A stretch of DNA of 64,000 nucleotides, from the NCBI RefSeq assembly GCF_007655485.1, contig NZ_VJXQ01000002.1:153436-217435 (forward strand). Direction: 5' to 3'. The DNA comes from Halobellus captivus (GTDB lineage: Archaea > Halobacteriota > Halobacteria > Halobacteriales > Haloferacaceae). This document shows positions 44,591 to 52,625 of this stretch, piece after piece. A program made the translations under genes and the position numbers. How positions within the stretch are numbered: position 1 is the stretch's first letter; every line of letters begins with the position of its first letter. Below the pieces are notes generated by a model that was not told the origin of the DNA, searched no databases, and saw only the letters and a program-made list of their open reading frames with translations.

Positions 44591-45267
44591 CCCTCCGACT
44601 GCTCGTCGTCGACAACTTCGACTCCTTCACGTACAACCTCGTGGAGTACTTCTCCGAACAGCGGGTCGACGGCGAACCCGTCGAGGTAGTCGTCAGAAAG
44701 AACACGGCAGAGATAGACGAACTCCGCGAGATCGCCCCCGACGCGATCGTCATCAGCCCGGGACCGGGCCACCCGAAGAACGAGCGCGACGTCGGCGTCA
44801 CCACCGAGGTTCTGACGTCGCTCTCGGAGACGACACCGACGCTGGGCGTCTGCCTCGGGCTCGAAGCCGCGGTGTACGCCTACGGCGGCGAGATCGGCCA
44901 CGCCCCGGAGCCGATCCACGGGAAGGCCTACCCCGTCGATCACGACGGCCGCGGCGTCTTTTCGGGGCTCGACCAGGGCTTTCAGGCCGGGCGGTACCAC
45001 TCGCTCATCGCGACCAGCGTCCCCGACTGCTTCGAGGTGTCGGCGACGACGGAGCACGCGCTGTCTGCGGAGGGTGGTTCTGAGTCGGTGGCGTCCGCGT
45101 CTGACTCGACCGACCTCGTGATGGGCGTTCGCCACCGGGAGTTCCCGATCGAGGCCGTGCAGTTCCACCCCGAATCCGTGCTGACGGGCGTCGGCCACGA
45201 CGTCGTCCGGAACTTCCTCGAAGAATGCGTCTTCGCTCGGCGGAAAACGAGCGCGACACAGACCTGA
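44587..45267 (+). CDS. trpG: Anthranilate synthase component II (glutamine amidotransferase)
   Basis: 226-aa class I glutaminase that delivers ammonia to TrpE. LLVVDNFDSFTYNLVEYF, the ISPGPGHPKNERD loop, the nucleophile in LGVCLGLEAAVYAYGG (Cys) and the catalytic His/Glu in VQFHPESVLT are all present. The gene overlaps trpE by 4 nt. A Ser-rich insert (about 160-175) is typical of halophilic acidic loops. It closes the trpDFEG cluster. Confidence 0.96.
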   Translation: MTLRLLVVDNFDSFTYNLVEYFSEQRVDGEPVEVVVRKNTAEIDELREIAPDAIVISPGPGHPKNERDVGVTTEVLTSLSETTPTLGVCLGLEAAVYAYGGEIGHAPEPIHGKAYPVDHDGRGVFSGLDQGFQAGRYHSLIATSVPDCFEVSATTEHALSAEGGSESVASASDSTDLVMGVRHREFPIEAVQFHPESVLTGVGHDVVRNFLEECVFARRKTSATQT

Positions 45268-45325
45268 CGCTGATTGGACGGAGCAGTCGTGTCCGTCCGT
45301 CGGGGCCGGAATCCAGCGTTCGAAG

Positions 45326-45550
45326 TTACAGCACGCTGATGCCGAAGAAAGAGAGGAGCAACAGCGCGCCGACGACGACGGCAGCGATCGTGACCAGGCG
45401 CCAGGCGATCTTGAGCGCGATCCGTCCGATGATGATCACCAGACCGATCGCAACGATCACGGCGAGGGCCTGTCCGAGGGGCTGCGACAGCAGCCCACCG
45501 AGTTGCATCGGGGCGAACGCCGTCACGGCCGAGGTGAGTAGGGACATCAT
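45326..45550 (-). CDS. Small membrane protein, 74 aa
   Basis: MMSLLTSAVTAFAPMQLGGLLSQPLGQALAVIVAIGLVIIIGRIALKIAWRLVTIAAVVVGALLLLSFFGISVL has two strongly hydrophobic helices separated by RIALKIAWR. ATG 45550 is about 27 nt after a CTTATT box on the minus strand, so leaderless. The upstream in-frame extension crosses that promoter. An ATAC-CACC-GTAT palindrome (45549-45560) touches the start codon. Function unknown; it is convergent with trpG. Confidence 0.7.
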   Translation of the reverse strand: MMSLLTSAVTAFAPMQLGGLLSQPLGQALAVIVAIGLVIIIGRIALKIAWRLVTIAAVVVGALLLLSFFGISVL

Positions 45551-45982
45551 ACCACCGTATCTTCCGAGGAGGGAATAAGTCTGTGGGAGCGTTTTCGAAC
45601 TAAAACCGAAAACCGCGGTACTGAGCGGTGTACTGCTGATACCATATAATATTTGGTATTTTTCTGCGTACGGTCCACGTACCGCTGAGATCACAGTCCC
45701 GCCACACCACTGCCAACGGTGAACTACCGGATATGGTTCCCGTACTAACCACCCTTGGGTTCACCTGGATAATCGGACGACAGCGTCGGTTTTAGGGAAC
45801 GGATATTCCACTTTCACTTCGGTCTGCGTAGCTTGATATCCGCCGTGTGAGTACGAACTGTCGCAACGGCAACACCGTGCCGACGGCGGTCGTGTATAAG
45901 GTGCTCGATGTGATATTTATATGGGGATACCCGGATACCGAAGCCTTAACCGACCGGCCGCACTCACAAGACATCGTTACAA
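45551..45982. other. 432-nt intergenic region upstream of the ribonucleotide reductase
   Basis: Long for this window, with AT-rich patches. It holds a TATA-like TTTATAT near 45914-45920 and CTTAACC near 45943-45949, a small hairpin CGGCA-N6-TGCCG near 45874-45889, and an imperfect inverted repeat pairing GGTTCCC (about 45732) with GGGAAC (about 45795). No protein gene is supported. A cobalamin-responsive element is possible because the downstream enzyme needs adenosylcobalamin, but I see no diagnostic B12-riboswitch core. Confidence 0.45.
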
Positions 45983-46054
45983 ATGACCGGAACTGAGCCA
46001 CGCAATCGATCCGAAAACGTCCGGTGTGACAGCACTGGACCGGAGGAACAGTAG
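45983..46054 (+). CDS. Possible leader peptide (uORF), 23 aa, in frame before nrdJ
   Basis: ATG 45983 opens MTGTEPRNRSENVRCDSTGPEEQ and ends in TAG at 46052-46054, immediately followed by the nrdJ ATG at 46055. It is in the same frame, and GGAGG sits in its last codons, ideally placed as the nrdJ ribosome binding site. Either a genuine leader ORF coupled to nrdJ, or a former N-terminus with a stop. No homology can be judged at this length. Confidence 0.4.
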   Translation: MTGTEPRNRSENVRCDSTGPEEQ

Positions 46055-49000
46055 ATGAGCACACCCAACGTGGGCGCAGGTGACCTCGAACTTCCCGTCA
46101 AGCGAACCGACGGGGACACCCTCGAAGAGCGACTCACCGCGAACGCCTACCACAACATCCTGCCCGCGCGGTACCTCCGCAAGGACGCCAACGGCCATCC
46201 CGCCGAGACGCAGGAGGAACTCTTCCCGCGCGTCGCCAAGAACGTCGCGCTCGCCGAGGCGGTCTACGAGGCCGAAAAGCGGGACATCGACGTGACCGTC
46301 ACGCCCGAGCAATTGAAGCCCGACCACCCGCGCCGCGACGAACTCGCCGAGGACGTGTTCGGGAAGGGCGTCACCCCAGAGGCGGACGCGGAGACGTCGC
46401 TGTCGGTGTACAACGTCAACAAGTTCGCCTACGACACCGTCGTTCCCGAACTCCCCAAGGAGATCCGCTCCGCGGTCGAAAACAAGCGACAGGAGTTCGA
46501 GGAGCTGATGGAGGACCTCTCCTTTATGCCGAACTCGCCGACGCTGATGAACGCGGGCGACGAACTCCAGCAGCTCTCGGCGTGTTTCGTCGATTCGCCG
46601 GACGACGACATCGACGACATCCACCAGACCGCGAAGGAGGCCGCACAGGTCTTCCAGAGCGGCGGCGGGATGGGGTACGCGTTCTGGCGACTCCGTCCCT
46701 ACGGCGACGCAGTCGGATCGACCGGCGGCATCGCCTCGGGCCCGATCACGTTTATGCGGACGTACGATCAGCTCTGTGAGACGATCGCACAGGGCGGCGC
46801 GCGGCGTGGCGCACAGATGGGCGTGATGCGCGTCAGCCACCCGGACGTCATCCAGTTCCTCCACGCGAAGAACAAGGACGTCTCGCTGGCGAACACGCTT
46901 CGGCTCAACGACCCCGACGACTTCACGCACAACTCCTTCGCGGACGCGCTCGAAGAGGCGCGCGAACTCATCGACGAGGAGGGACGCGTCCCCAAACACC
47001 TCCGGAACGCGGTCGAGGGGCACCTCTCGAACTTCAACATCTCCGTCGGCGTCACCGACGACTTTATGGAGGCGTTGTTCGCGGGCGAGGAGTTCACCTT
47101 CACGAACCCCCGCACGGAGGAACCACACGTCGCGACGCCCGAGACGAAGGAACTGTACGATATGTTCGGGCTCGGCGAGCACGTCGAGGTCGGCGAAGTG
47201 CTCTCGGTCCCGGCCGAGAAGCTCTGGGACCAGATCGTCGACGGCGCGCACGAGAACGGCGAACCGGGCGTCATCTACCTCGAACGCGTCAACAAACAGC
47301 ACTCCTTCGACGTCGAGGAGCACCCCGACCACCGGATCCTGGCGACGAACCCCTGCGGCGAGCAGCCGCTCGAAGAGTACGAGGCCTGCAACCTCGGACA
47401 CATCAACCTCTCGACGCTCGTCGACTTCGACGCTCCCGACTGGCGGCTCTGGTACGACGAGCACGGCGACGAGTTCGACGCGTTCGAAGACGCCGTCGAC
47501 GCGTTCCTCGCCGACGCCATCGACTGGGAGGAGTTCGACTACCGCATCGACCGAGGGACGCACTTCCTCGAGAACGTCGTCACGATGTCGGACTTCCCGG
47601 TGCCCGAAATCGAGCAGAAGGTCCGCGATATGCGGAAGATCGGGCTGGGCGTAATGGGGCTGGCGCAGCTGTACATCCAGCTCGGCATCCAGTACGGTAC
47701 CGAGGCGGGCAACGAGGTCGCCCGACAGCTGATGACGCACATCAACCACACCTCGAAGTGGACCAGTCACGAACTCGCCGACGAGCGCGGCGCGTTCAAC
47801 GACTGGGACGACTCGAAGTACGCGAACCCGACCGAATACCGAGAGTGGTTCGAGCACCACACCGGCCTCGACGCCGACGAGTGGGCCGAGGGCTTCCCGG
47901 TCCGGAATCACAACACGACCACCGTCGCGCCGACGGGCACGACCTCGATGGTCGGCAACACGACGGGCGGGATCGAGCCGATCTACAACGTCGCCTACTA
48001 CAAGAACGTCTCAGACGACGTCCAGGGCGACGAGATGCTCGTCGAGTTCGACGATTACTTCCTCCGAGTCCTGGAGGCCAACGACATCGACGTCGACGCC
48101 GTAAAGAAAGAGGCCCAAGAGCAGATGGCCGCGAACGAGTTCGACGGCGTCTCGTCGCTGTCGACCGTCCCGGACGCCATCTCGGAGCTGTTCGTCGTCA
48201 CCGGCGACCTCTCGGGCAAGCAGCACGCGGCGGTCCAGTGCGCCACCCAGGAGGGCGTCGACTCCGCCATCTCGAAGACCTGCAACTTCCCGAACTCCGC
48301 GTCGAAGGAGGATATGGACGAGGTGTACCGCTACATCTACCGTAACGGCGGCAAGGGCGTCACCGTCTACCGCGACGGCACGCGCTCGAAGCAGGTCCTC
48401 ACCACCCGCGCGAAGAACGCCGACTTCGCCGACGAGGGCGAGGCCGCGGAGACGCTGGTCGAACAGATCGAGGAGGTCTTCGGCGGCCTCGAGGGCTTCC
48501 TCGACAACGAGGCCGTACAGGCCGCGCTCGACGAGGAGGTCGACCGCCTCCTGTCGGCGGCCGACGGCGAGACCGATCTGGGCAAGAAACGGCCGCGGCC
48601 GGACGTGCTCCACGGCGTGACCCAGCGCATCGACACGGGCTACGGAAAGCTCTACGTCAACATCAACGAGGACGAGCACGGCCAGCCGTTCGAGCTGTTC
48701 GCGAACATCGGCAACTCCGGCGGCTTCACCGCCTCCTTCACCGAGGCGCTCGCGAAGACCATCTCGACTGCGCTCCGCTCCGGCGTCGATCCGAGCGAGA
48801 TCGCCAGCGAGCTACAGGGCATCCGCAGCCCGAAGGTCGCCTGGGACAAAGGCGAGCAGATCAACTCCATTCCGGACGCGATCGGCACGGCGATGCGGCG
48901 CTACCTCGACGGCGAGATCGACAAGGGCTACCCGCAGCAGCAGAACCTCACGGAACTGTCCGATGGGGCCGAAGCCGACCTCTCGGCGGGTCGCGAAACC

Positions 49001-49210
49001 GACGGCGGCGCGGCCGTCGACGTCGGCGACGCACCCGTGAACCCCGACGCGCAGACGGACGACGGAACGCCGATGGACGCCGCACCGGACGCGACCGACG
49101 ACCTGCTCGCGGCCGGAGAGAGCCCCGAATGCCCCGAGTGCGGCAGTATGTCGCTGTACTACTCCGAAGGCTGCAAGACCTGCGAGTCCTGCGGCTGGTC
49201 GGAGTGCTGA
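46055..49210 (+). CDS. nrdJ: Class II (adenosylcobalamin-dependent) ribonucleoside reductase
   Basis: 1051-aa ribonucleotide reductase. Core motifs are MPNSPTLMNAGDELQQLSACFVDSP, GGGMGYAFWRLRPYGDAVGSTGG, the active-site loop NPCGEQPLEEYEACNLGHINLS, MGLAQLYIQLG and VAPTGTTSMVGNTTGGIEPIYN. The C-terminus ends in a zinc-ribbon-like tail CPECGSMSLYYSEGCKTCESCGWSEC, a redox/zinc Cys tail seen in class II enzymes. A low-complexity acidic linker (about 960-1020) precedes the tail. ATG 46055 has GGAGG 8-12 nt upstream. A 23-codon ORF ends directly at this start. Confidence 0.95.
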   Translation: MSTPNVGAGDLELPVKRTDGDTLEERLTANAYHNILPARYLRKDANGHPAETQEELFPRVAKNVALAEAVYEAEKRDIDVTVTPEQLKPDHPRRDELAEDVFGKGVTPEADAETSLSVYNVNKFAYDTVVPELPKEIRSAVENKRQEFEELMEDLSFMPNSPTLMNAGDELQQLSACFVDSPDDDIDDIHQTAKEAAQVFQSGGGMGYAFWRLRPYGDAVGSTGGIASGPITFMRTYDQLCETIAQGGARRGAQMGVMRVSHPDVIQFLHAKNKDVSLANTLRLNDPDDFTHNSFADALEEARELIDEEGRVPKHLRNAVEGHLSNFNISVGVTDDFMEALFAGEEFTFTNPRTEEPHVATPETKELYDMFGLGEHVEVGEVLSVPAEKLWDQIVDGAHENGEPGVIYLERVNKQHSFDVEEHPDHRILATNPCGEQPLEEYEACNLGHINLSTLVDFDAPDWRLWYDEHGDEFDAFEDAVDAFLADAIDWEEFDYRIDRGTHFLENVVTMSDFPVPEIEQKVRDMRKIGLGVMGLAQLYIQLGIQYGTEAGNEVARQLMTHINHTSKWTSHELADERGAFNDWDDSKYANPTEYREWFEHHTGLDADEWAEGFPVRNHNTTTVAPTGTTSMVGNTTGGIEPIYNVAYYKNVSDDVQGDEMLVEFDDYFLRVLEANDIDVDAVKKEAQEQMAANEFDGVSSLSTVPDAISELFVVTGDLSGKQHAAVQCATQEGVDSAISKTCNFPNSASKEDMDEVYRYIYRNGGKGVTVYRDGTRSKQVLTTRAKNADFADEGEAAETLVEQIEEVFGGLEGFLDNEAVQAALDEEVDRLLSAADGETDLGKKRPRPDVLHGVTQRIDTGYGKLYVNINEDEHGQPFELFANIGNSGGFTASFTEALAKTISTALRSGVDPSEIASELQGIRSPKVAWDKGEQINSIPDAIGTAMRRYLDGEIDKGYPQQQNLTELSDGAEADLSAGRETDGGAAVDVGDAPVNPDAQTDDGTPMDAAPDATDDLLAAGESPECPECGSMSLYYSEGCKTCESCGWSEC

Positions 49211-49317
49211 GCGTCGGCTGAACGCGCTCGGTTTCGCCGGTTCGACTGTCGACGGGTCGGTTCCGACTCGCTTTTCAAACGCGAACCTTCTTATCGTCGG
49301 CGAGCGCCGGGTCCGAC

Positions 49318-49485
49318 GTGAGCGATCCGAGCGAGGCGAGTGACGCGGCCGACGTCGACGACGGCGTCGAGACGCTCCCCGGACGTCCGTGTCCGATCTG
49401 CGAGCGATCGATGGACCATCGCCACTGCAAGTACGTCTGCCCCGAGCACGGCGTGATCTACGACTGCAGCGACACGTTCTGGTGA
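49318..49485 (+). CDS. Small zinc-finger protein, 55 aa
   Basis: GTG-initiated: an acidic N-terminus (MSDPSEASDAADVDDGVETLPG) then RPCPICERSMDHRHCKYVCPEHGVIYDCSDTFW. Cysteines in CPIC, HCKYVC and DC, plus His residues, form one or two zinc sites. A CTTATC box centred about 27 nt upstream (about 49289-49294) predicts a leaderless mRNA, and the protein ends at a clean TGA. The dense CPxC/CxxxC pattern in a short frame makes chance unlikely. Very small zinc proteins of this kind are frequent in haloarchaea. Function unknown. Confidence 0.82.
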   Translation: MSDPSEASDAADVDDGVETLPGRPCPICERSMDHRHCKYVCPEHGVIYDCSDTFW

Positions 49486-49518
49486 TATGACAATATCCGG
49501 AGAGGTGCGAGAATCGTG

Positions 49519-49595
49519 GTATATGAGTCTACTGGCCGTTTCTTCCAGTTTCGCCTGATTTTCTTTCAGATCGGCACGAAGCGTTATATGAGTCC
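49519..49595 (+). promoter_or_regulatory. Two similar TATA-like sites upstream of crtB
   Basis: GGTATATGAGTC (about 49518-49529) and GTTATATGAGTC (about 49583-49594) are near-identical TATA-containing sites 65 bp apart. They lie in the 184-nt spacer between the zinc-protein gene and crtB. The second is about 80 nt before the crtB ATG, so an mRNA leader would follow. Confidence 0.4.
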
Positions 49596-49669
49596 GGTCC
49601 GTCCATTGGATGACAGATGAGTGGTCCGACGGTACCGCGACGAGACGCCCTGAACCGTGACACCTAACG

Positions 49670-50698
49670 ATGGTCAAAGCAGAACAGATCCGACAGAGCA
49701 AGGCGATTCAGCGCCGCACGGGAAAGACCTTCCACCTGGCGACTCGGGTCCTCCCCGAGCGCGTCCGGCACGCGACGTACGTGCTGTACGCGTTCTTCAG
49801 GATGGCCGACGAAGTCGTCGACGCGGCCGACACGGCTTCGCCAGCCGAACAGCGCCGCCAACTCGAAGAACTGCGCAGGCAGGTGCTCGGTCACGAGAAG
49901 AGCGACGATCCGGTGCTCGTCGCGTTCGTCGAGCTTCGCGAGCGGTACGACATCGCCGAGGCCGACATCGACGTGTTCGTCGATGCGATGCTCGCAGATA
50001 TCGAGAAGGACCGTTACGAGACCTACGAGGAGTTGGAGGCGTACATGGACGGGTCGGCCGCGGCCGTCGGCCGGATGATGACCCAGATTATGGAGACGCC
50101 GGAGGCCGAACGGGCGCTGCCGCACGCCACGGCCCTCGGTGAGGCGTTCCAACTCTCAAATTTCCTCCGTGACGTCCGCGAGGACGTCGTCGAACGCGAC
50201 CGGATCTACCTCCCGCGGGAGACGCTCGACGAGCACGGCGTCACCGAAGAACAGATCCTGAACTTCGAGTTCGACGGGGACTTTCGCGCGGCGATGGAGG
50301 CCGAACTCCGGCGGACCGAATCGCTCTACCGCGAGGGCGTCGAGGGGATTCCGCACCTACCCGAGGACTGCCAGTTCGCGGTGCTTCTGGCGGCCGTGCT
50401 CTACGCCGACCACCACCGCGAGATCCGGAAACTGGACTGCGACGTCCTCTCGACGACGCCGTCGCTGTCGACGTCACGAAAGCTGCTGTTACTCGTGAAG
50501 ACCCGGCTGTACTGGGCGGTCGAGCGCGATCCGGTCGCCGTCTTCCGACAAGTCAGCGTCGTTCCGTATCCCGAAGAAGACGAGGCGGCGACCGAATCGG
50601 GTCACTCGGGCCCGTCCACGAACCGGACGTGGTGGCCGCTCTCCTCGGGGTGTCTGGGCCGCCGGCTGTCCGGGTGGATCCGCGGGTTCACCGAATAA
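49670..50698 (+). CDS. crtB: Phytoene synthase
   Basis: 342-aa squalene/phytoene synthase family enzyme that joins two GGPP to make phytoene, the first committed step of carotenoid synthesis. The two Asp-rich motifs are FFRMADEVVDAAD (first) and SNFLRDVREDVVERDRIYLPRE (second). VLYAFFR and AVLLAAVLYADHHREIRKLDCDV are also typical. Start ATG 49670 (MVKAEQIRQSKAIQRRTGKTFHLATRVLPE). It is convergent with the cruF-lyeJ-crtD set, the later bacterioruberin steps. Confidence 0.95.
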   Translation: MVKAEQIRQSKAIQRRTGKTFHLATRVLPERVRHATYVLYAFFRMADEVVDAADTASPAEQRRQLEELRRQVLGHEKSDDPVLVAFVELRERYDIAEADIDVFVDAMLADIEKDRYETYEELEAYMDGSAAAVGRMMTQIMETPEAERALPHATALGEAFQLSNFLRDVREDVVERDRIYLPRETLDEHGVTEEQILNFEFDGDFRAAMEAELRRTESLYREGVEGIPHLPEDCQFAVLLAAVLYADHHREIRKLDCDVLSTTPSLSTSRKLLLLVKTRLYWAVERDPVAVFRQVSVVPYPEEDEAATESGHSGPSTNRTWWPLSSGCLGRRLSGWIRGFTE

Positions 50699-50778
50699 CT
50701 GACGGCCGCCGTCCGCGACGGCGCACGGTGTTCGTCGTCAACTGGCGGCTTTCGGTCGGTCGTCGCTCTTCCTGCCAA

Positions 50779-51765
50779 TCACCGCTTCCGATCTGTCGCT
50801 GACTCGTCCCGTCCGAGGTTGTTCCACGACCCCGCCGAAAGCGGCGCGTCGAACCGATCGGTCCGGAGTAGTCCGAGACCGAACAGCGCCGCGAACGCGA
50901 CGGGGATCCAGTTGCCGAACCACGCGTTGATACCGCCCCAGAGAATGACGAACGAGATCAGATCGTCCAGCAGAAACTCGCAGTCGTCGAGCCGCGCGAG
51001 GAGCGCGCGTCGGTCGTAACCCCAGTCGATGGCGACGACGGCGACCGCGGCAGAGAGCACCCACCCGGCGTAGTTCGACAGCGGGACGCCGTAGAACGCG
51101 CCGCCCTTCGGGTACACCCAGAAGCCGAGCGCGACCGCACCGGGGTCGAGGACGACGTCCATCGCCAGCACCGCCGCGATCACCGCGAGGAGACGGACGC
51201 CCGTCCGGGCGGCGCGATCACCCAAGAGCAGCAGACAGAGCAGATACGAGTTCATCACGAGCGGGATGAAAAAGACCGGCAGGCCGAGCGGAACCCCGCC
51301 GACGATCGGCCCGAGGTCGACGCCGTAGAAGAACTCGCCGTAGGGAACGCCGGTGTGAACGCCAAGGTACTCGATCCCGTAAGCGTACAGCGTCAATGCG
51401 CCGACGCCCGCGGCCGCGCGCCGGTCGGTGATCGGGAGAAGGCCGACGACGAGCGGCGAGCGCATCACGAGCGTCCCGAGCAGGATCAGCAGGCCGTTGA
51501 ACGCGAGCGGCTCGGGGAGCGCTCCCTCGGCGCTGGCGAGCAGGAGGACGATCCCGTTCAGCGGGAAGAACACCGAGATGGTAAAGCGGTTCTCCCTGAC
51601 CAGTTCCTCCAGTCGGGCCTCCCACTCCGCGCGGGTGCTCGGAAGTCGATCCGAGCGCGACTCGCTGGCCATCGAATCAGGCGTAGACGAGACTCCGGAA
51701 GAGTCAGATGTAGACGAATCTCCCGAAGAGTCAGGCATAGACGAGCCTCCGGAGGAGTCAGGCAT
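50779..51765 (-). CDS. cruF: Bisanhydrobacterioruberin hydratase
   Basis: 328-aa integral membrane enzyme of the CruF/carotenoid hydratase type that hydrates bisanhydrobacterioruberin to bacterioruberin. There are seven or so hydrophobic helices; conserved stretches are AYGIEYLGVHTGVPYGEFFY, VPLGLPVFFIPLVMNSYLL, AVLAMDVVLDPGAVALGFWVYPKGGAFYGVPLSNYAGW. Taking ATG 51765 the gene overlaps lyeJ by 8 nt; the first 31 residues are then a Ser/Asp-rich repeat (PDSSG-like) produced by the 27-bp duplication. ATG 51672 (MASESRSD) is the alternative start without it. Confidence 0.9.
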   Translation of the reverse strand: MPDSSGGSSMPDSSGDSSTSDSSGVSSTPDSMASESRSDRLPSTRAEWEARLEELVRENRFTISVFFPLNGIVLLLASAEGALPEPLAFNGLLILLGTLVMRSPLVVGLLPITDRRAAAGVGALTLYAYGIEYLGVHTGVPYGEFFYGVDLGPIVGGVPLGLPVFFIPLVMNSYLLCLLLLGDRAARTGVRLLAVIAAVLAMDVVLDPGAVALGFWVYPKGGAFYGVPLSNYAGWVLSAAVAVVAIDWGYDRRALLARLDDCEFLLDDLISFVILWGGINAWFGNWIPVAFAALFGLGLLRTDRFDAPLSAGSWNNLGRDESATDRKR

Positions 51766-51784
51766 AGACGAGCCTCCAGAGCCC
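51677..51784. repeat. Four 27-bp tandem units across the lyeJ/cruF junction
   Basis: Units start at 51677, 51704, 51731 and 51758. The last unit contains the lyeJ end and stop (51758-51760). In the lyeJ frame the TGA is repeated downstream, and in the cruF frame the copies add 9-residue repeats to its N-terminus. Confidence 0.88.
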
Positions 51785-52621
51785 GCCGAGCGTCAGGACC
51801 GTACCGACGGCCGTGTTCACGATCGGATACCACCAGTAGGCGCGCTCGACGTCGACGTTCGAGCGATAGATCACGAAGACGAGCGCCGGGTAGGCGACGA
51901 GCAACAGGCCGATCCTGACGTCGACCAGCGCGAAGGTGACCGCGGCGGCGAGCCAGCAGCCGAGACAGTACGCGAGCGTTCGCCGCTCGCCGAGGAACGT
52001 CGCGGTCGTGCGTATTCCGACCTCCGTGTCGGGTTCGATATCGGGGATGGCCGAGAACGTGTGCATCCCCATCGTCCAGAGCCACGCGCCCGCGAGAGCC
52101 GCGAGCGGCGGATGGGCCCCCGCGACCGCCGCGTAGGCGGCCGCGCCCGGGAGGATGTACAGCCCGTTCGAGACCGAATCCAGAACCGGCGTCGTCTTGA
52201 AGCGTAGCGGCGGCGCGGAGTACTGCAGTCCGAGGAAGAAGAAGCCGACGAGGTACGGCCACGCCACGAGCGGAGCGACCCCGAACACCGCCACGCCCAG
52301 CACCGCCGACGCAGCGATGAGAACCGCGATACTGGGATCGCCACGCCAGCGAGCCTCCCGCTCGGTTTTCTTGGGGTTGTCGGCGTCGACGTCGGCGTCG
52401 AAGACGTCGTTGACGCCGTAGAGAAAGACGTTCGCCGGGAGGAGAAAGTACGCGAACAGGACGAGCGTCACCGGCGCGAACAGGTCGGCCGTCGTCTCCG
52501 CGCCGAAGGTCGCACCGACCGCGACGGGTCCCGCAAGGTAGAGCCAAAAGCGCGGCCGCGATAGCGTCAAGAGATACCGAAGGCGTCCGGTGATTCCCCC
52601 GGTTCGAGCGTGCGTAGCCAT
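51758..52621 (-). CDS. lyeJ: Lycopene elongase/hydratase (UbiA prenyltransferase)
   Basis: 287-aa integral membrane UbiA-type prenyltransferase. The Asp-rich motif NDVFDADVDADN (71-82) binds the Mg-diphosphate of DMAPP; a second, DIEPDTEVG, lies near residue 190. It elongates lycopene by two C5 units on the way to C50 bacterioruberin. Start ATG 52621; the crtD stop is 4 nt upstream and the cruF start overlaps its end, so crtD-lyeJ-cruF form one operon, an arrangement known in haloarchaea. Confidence 0.93.
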   Translation of the reverse strand: MATHARTGGITGRLRYLLTLSRPRFWLYLAGPVAVGATFGAETTADLFAPVTLVLFAYFLLPANVFLYGVNDVFDADVDADNPKKTEREARWRGDPSIAVLIAASAVLGVAVFGVAPLVAWPYLVGFFFLGLQYSAPPLRFKTTPVLDSVSNGLYILPGAAAYAAVAGAHPPLAALAGAWLWTMGMHTFSAIPDIEPDTEVGIRTTATFLGERRTLAYCLGCWLAAAVTFALVDVRIGLLLVAYPALVFVIYRSNVDVERAYWWYPIVNTAVGTVLTLGGLWRLVYA

Positions 52622-52625
52622 TCGC

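Noticed and set aside
45700-45982. Cobalamin riboswitch ahead of nrdJ
   Set aside because: Only a loose CCACTG-like string is seen; the conserved riboswitch core and P-stems could not be found, and archaeal examples are rare.
45977-47911. 644-codon ORF antisense to nrdJ
   Set aside because: Mirror frame of a GC-rich, strongly biased gene; the sense strand has unmistakable ribonucleotide reductase motifs.
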